64,000 nucleotides of DNA from Lepisosteus oculatus (taxonomy: Eukaryota; Chordata; Actinopteri; Semionotiformes; Lepisosteidae), in the NCBI RefSeq assembly GCF_040954835.1, contig NC_090706.1:32311148-32375147 (forward strand), written 5' to 3'. Every line of letters begins with the position of its first letter. The first letter of the stretch is position 1. Positions 61,191 through 64,000 of this stretch are shown here, piece by piece. The translations under genes and the position numbers were made by a program. A model generated the notes under the pieces. It was given only the letters and a program-made list of their open reading frames with translations. It had not been told where the DNA came from and did not search any database.

Positions 61191-61857
61191 ATTCTGTAGG
61201 ATTCTGGAATGATGTTTCTGAGGTTCCATGTTTTTCTGAAGCTGGTGTTCAATAGCCTTTTGAAAAGTAGCTGCACAAAATCACTTTGGGTGATTGGGTC
61301 ACTTAGATGCTACAGTAGCAACCAAATAAGCCACATGCCCCAAATGGCCTTCACTTGTTTTTGTAACATGCTTAAATTGTTTTTGCTGTTTTTCTACTTT
61401 TAGAGTAAATTTGCTCTCTTCTGTTCATCAAAATAAATTTGCAAAGGTCATTTTAAAAATGAAGATGAGCGCATGTTGAAAAAGAATGAGTTTTACTTTC
61501 CTCTTTTTAGTCAAAGTGCAATAAAAAAAAGAGATTTCTCAGAACAATATCACATGCAGAACATATGACTTGGTAGATGAGATATGTAATTAAAGGCTCA
61601 TGAATAATACAGTTAGCACCCATTCTAAGACATGCAAAGAGAGTGACACAGCTCAAGGGAGGCTAAGATTCCTTTAAGAAGGGAAGATGTCATTAATAGA
61701 ATGCGTAGATTCAAGCTTCGAGTTTTTCTAAGATAAAAATACACAAAAGCTACTGCTCTTTCTAATTTGGTCACCATGTGCAACAAATTTCTCAACTTTT
61801 TGGAGAAAAAAAGCACATGAACAATATGCCTGATATGTAAGCTACTGTCTCCCCCTC
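61191..61857. other. Intergenic DNA
   Basis: No gene recognised between the SINE and the promoter-like sites of the second CD2-like gene. Confidence 0.5.
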
Positions 61858-61930
61858 ATTTGCATGATGTCAATTGAACAGAATTGAGTAAAATAAGCAG
61901 AGCCTGAGTAAAAGTGGCTGATTTTATATA
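61858..61930 (+). promoter_or_regulatory. Octamer and TATA box of CD2-like gene 2
   Basis: ATTTGCAT (61858-61865) is a perfect octamer. About 57 bases later comes TTTATATAG (61922-61930), a TATA-like box some 135 bases before the predicted ATG. Octamer upstream of TATA is the arrangement of immunoglobulin V promoters, bound by Oct-1/Oct-2, so lymphoid expression is plausible. Inferred from motifs. Confidence 0.45.
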
Positions 61931-62063
61931 GAAACCTAAACAGGTACTGAGACGAGCCTCATAAAATTAGAACACATTCGGAAACTTCCATGTTGAAATT
62001 CTCAGCACACTGAATTCTATATTCATTCCCTCATTTTGGCATTGACAGACTGTAAATGAGAAC

Positions 62064-62118
62064 ATGACTTTCCACTGCAGTCTTCTGGTCATGCTTTTTT
62101 GCTTCAGCTTTTTGTCTG
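62064..62118 (+). CDS. CD2-like gene 2, signal-peptide exon
   Basis: ATG opens 18 codons with the hydrophobic core LLVMLFCFSFLS, ending at TCTG/GTGAGT in phase 1. It lies about 135 bases after the TATA-like box. Confidence 0.7.
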
Positions 62119-64000
62119 GTGAGTTCTTTTCATAAATGGTACATTTGTATTTGTGCTTTAATTAAAATTTGTTAGCATGACATTTTATCTTTATTAATTC
62201 ATTATCAGGTGAATTATTCCCGATTCCCTATAGAGAAGTGAAGTATTTTATTATCTTGAACAGCTACAGTGGTAGAAATCTAAATGGGTTTTCAAAGGGC
62301 TTACACCTACAGTGCTGGAATCCCACATTAATTTTACTTTAGTCATTGCTTTTTATATTTTAAAAAGTCAGCAGCCATATTGTGCTTTGGCAAAGAGGTG
62401 ATTTTACACTCATGACCCAATGCCAAATTAAACTGGTAAAAAGATGATTTTTGATACAGTTAGTAAGTGGCAAAATGTATAAATTTGCAAAAATATTTAA
62501 GAAGAAACTAGTTTTTCTTTCTTGTCTCATGTCTCCATGTAGTCTTAGGAAGCCCAGGATTTCCTCATGTCCGACTCAATGTGTCAGAGTTTTCCTGCAT
62601 TTTCCGGAAAAACGGAAACAATTCTGTGGCTATGCTTGATGATAATACTACGGCACAATCCTATGGCGATTATGAAAACAAAACAAACCTTTTTCCAAAT
62701 GAGACACTTATGTTGCATTTGTGCTTGAAGAGTGATGTTGGACACTGTAGTGTGGATGTTCTCAAAAATGGAACACGATTAGAATGTGAGCAATCTAGTA
62801 TGGATGTCATTCTCAAAAATGGAACACACTCGGAATGTAGACCTGTCTATGAACTACCACAAGGTGAGATGTGATTTTTAGAGTACAACATGGTTATGAA
62901 TGAGAGATCTTAAATTTGGAAAACTATAGAACACAGATGCACTGTCTAATGCAAATGTCCAAAGCATTTTCAGCAAAATGTTTCATTGCTTTTCTAGTTC
63001 AGTGATCAGGAATGAGTTTAAATGAGTAAGAACAATGTTCTGCATTGTTGCAATTTTCACATACTCCTTGAGCAATATAAGGACCCTTGGAAAGTCCAAA
63101 GAAAGTATTTAGAAAATAAATACTGTAAAGACAGCATAGACGTCTTACTTTGACATTACCAGTAATATACAGTATAGAGTAATACATCTTTAGAGGGTAG
63201 CTCCAATAACAAATAAACAACAATACAATCACAGTAATATTTAATATTTATCTATCTTCCCAATTATAAACTACATTTTCTAGGCATTTTCTAGTTTACA
63301 GTGAATGTAAATTGTAAATTTATAGTTACAAATCACTTGTTCTCATCATTACAAATAAAACTTACAACAGAAGTCTGGAGTTGGAGTAATCTTGAGTTGG
63401 ATTTTTTTTTTGTTTTTAGACCTAGCATTGCCTAAGTCTGTGGTGATTTACAATTTTCTGAAAAGCAAGACAGTGTTCTTTAAGTGCTCAGTGAAGACTG
63501 AAGTGGATTTAATATTTGAGTGTAGGCTCAATGGAACACTTCTAGAGGATGAAAATGTTTCTCTGTCCTGTGAGGTGAAAAACAATGCTGAAAACCAAGA
63601 GCATGCCCATGTCTGCTTCGACTGTGGAACTCAAAGTAAGTAGAGTAATATAAAAAGCTGATAATTTACAGGCCCTAGAAAGTGTATATCTCAGTTTTTA
63701 AGGTGAAGGGTTTGTCAATATGACAAAAAATACCACCCTTAAGTAAAGTATGAATTACTTAGAATTAAAATTTTATGTATTTATGTTTGTAGTATGGCTG
63801 AATAAATTAATGGTTCAATTGAAGACACATTAATTAGTACAACTGAGGTATCCCTTGTATATATTATATTTTATTTAGAATAATCAGTGATGCTTTTCTA
63901 AAGCGAGAATATTATGAATAGGGAGAAATAATACAGCATAAGGCAGCGTCCTAAAATCTTTATGGCAATGGGGGATACATGGATCAAACACCTAATTTCA
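62064..64000 (+). CDS. CD2-like gene 2, partial (signal, V and C2 exons; runs off the edge)
   Basis: Three predicted exons (62064-62118, 62543-62863, 63420-63635) encode 197 residues so far: a signal peptide, one V-type domain and a cysteine-rich C2-like domain. All junctions are phase 1. The V domain is a relative of V4 in gene 1 (SDVGHCSVDVLKNGT against NDSGVYSVDFFYKNGT). Unlike gene 1 it is full of cysteines and has a 48-nt in-frame tandem duplication. Signal-V-C2 is the normal CD2/CD48/CD58 order; the transmembrane or GPI end lies beyond the window. At least nine N-glycosylation sequons suggest a heavily glycosylated surface protein. Whether it makes a working protein is uncertain. Confidence 0.62.
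62543..62863 (+). CDS. CD2-like gene 2, V exon
   Basis: 321 nt, phase 1-1, acceptor TCTCCATGTAG, donor CAAG/GTGAGA. NLFPNETLMLHLCLKSDVGH then CSVDVLKNGT corresponds to the E-F-G strands. The F-strand Tyr of the family is Cys here. The end is extended by a tandem duplication (62748-62838). Sequons include NVS, NNS, NTT, NKT, NET and NGT twice. Confidence 0.68.
62748..62838 (+). repeat. In-frame 48-nt tandem duplication inside the V exon
   Basis: Unit 1 (62748-62787) and unit 2 (62796-62838) share TCTCAAAAATGGAACAC and GAATGT. They encode SVDVLKNGTRLEC and SMDVILKNGTHSEC. The offset is 48 bases (16 codons), so the frame is kept; unit 2 has one extra codon (Ile). Confidence 0.9.
63420..63635 (+). 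CDS. CD2-like gene 2, C2-like exon
   Basis: 216 nt, phase 1-1, acceptor TTTGTTTTTAG, donor CAAA/GTAAGT. LALPKSVVIYNFLKSKT, VFFKCSVKTEVDLIFEC, RLNGTLLEDENVSLSCEV, then HAHVCFDCG. Cysteine spacing and the leading LPK segment fit a short C2-set domain of the CD2 family, with extra cysteines. Confidence 0.6.
63636..64000. other. Intron, right edge of window
   Basis: Sequence after the last predicted donor. No exon seen. Confidence 0.5.

Noticed and set aside
1-64000. CRISPR arrays, operons, phage or bacterial features
   Set aside because: No regularly spaced repeats or prokaryotic gene organisation; the DNA is vertebrate nuclear.

Overview
The window is eukaryotic and AT-rich, with long introns, canonical GT-AG splice sites and conserved vertebrate coding exons. 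The gene content, an intact Tc1-type transposon, tRNA- and 5S-derived SINEs and CR1/L2-like LINE remnants point to a ray-finned fish. A non-teleost lineage such as gar or bowfin is possible, but that is a weak inference. Everything was read by eye; exon limits come from splice signals, reading phase and recalled homology, not from transcripts.

Layout: 1-11.2 kb is non-coding DNA with one SINE and an (AGT)n microsatellite. 11.2-18.7 kb holds cdx1, a ParaHox/caudal homeobox gene on the + strand with three coding exons (258 aa), a TATA promoter with TCF/LEF-like and CRE motifs, and a small upstream ORF overlapping the start codon. 18.7-27.3 kb is intergenic with LINE and SINE remnants. 27.3-46.8 kb holds slc6a7, the brain proline transporter, on the + strand; all 14 coding exons were found (641 aa). 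An intact, opposite-strand Tc1/mariner element sits in its intron 10. 46.8-54.4 kb is intergenic with several SINEs, including a 5S rRNA-derived one. 54.4-59.5 kb holds a predicted CD2/CD58-like immunoglobulin-superfamily membrane protein: signal exon, four tandem cysteine-less V-type exons, a short stub exon, a transmembrane exon and a short tail (482 aa). 62.1 kb to the edge holds the first three exons of a second, related gene that runs out of the window.

The cdx1-slc6a7 adjacency matches human 5q32 (PDGFRB-CDX1-SLC6A7-CAMK2A). The two genes are conserved neighbours, not a functional unit: one is a posterior-patterning and gut transcription factor, the other a synaptic Na+/Cl--dependent L-proline transporter. 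The CD2-like genes are the unusual part. They look like a tandemly expanding, probably immune, cell-surface family inserted beside a conserved block, with exon-block duplication, loss and gain of cysteines, a truncated C2 domain, and for the second gene an octamer plus TATA promoter of the kind seen in lymphoid genes.
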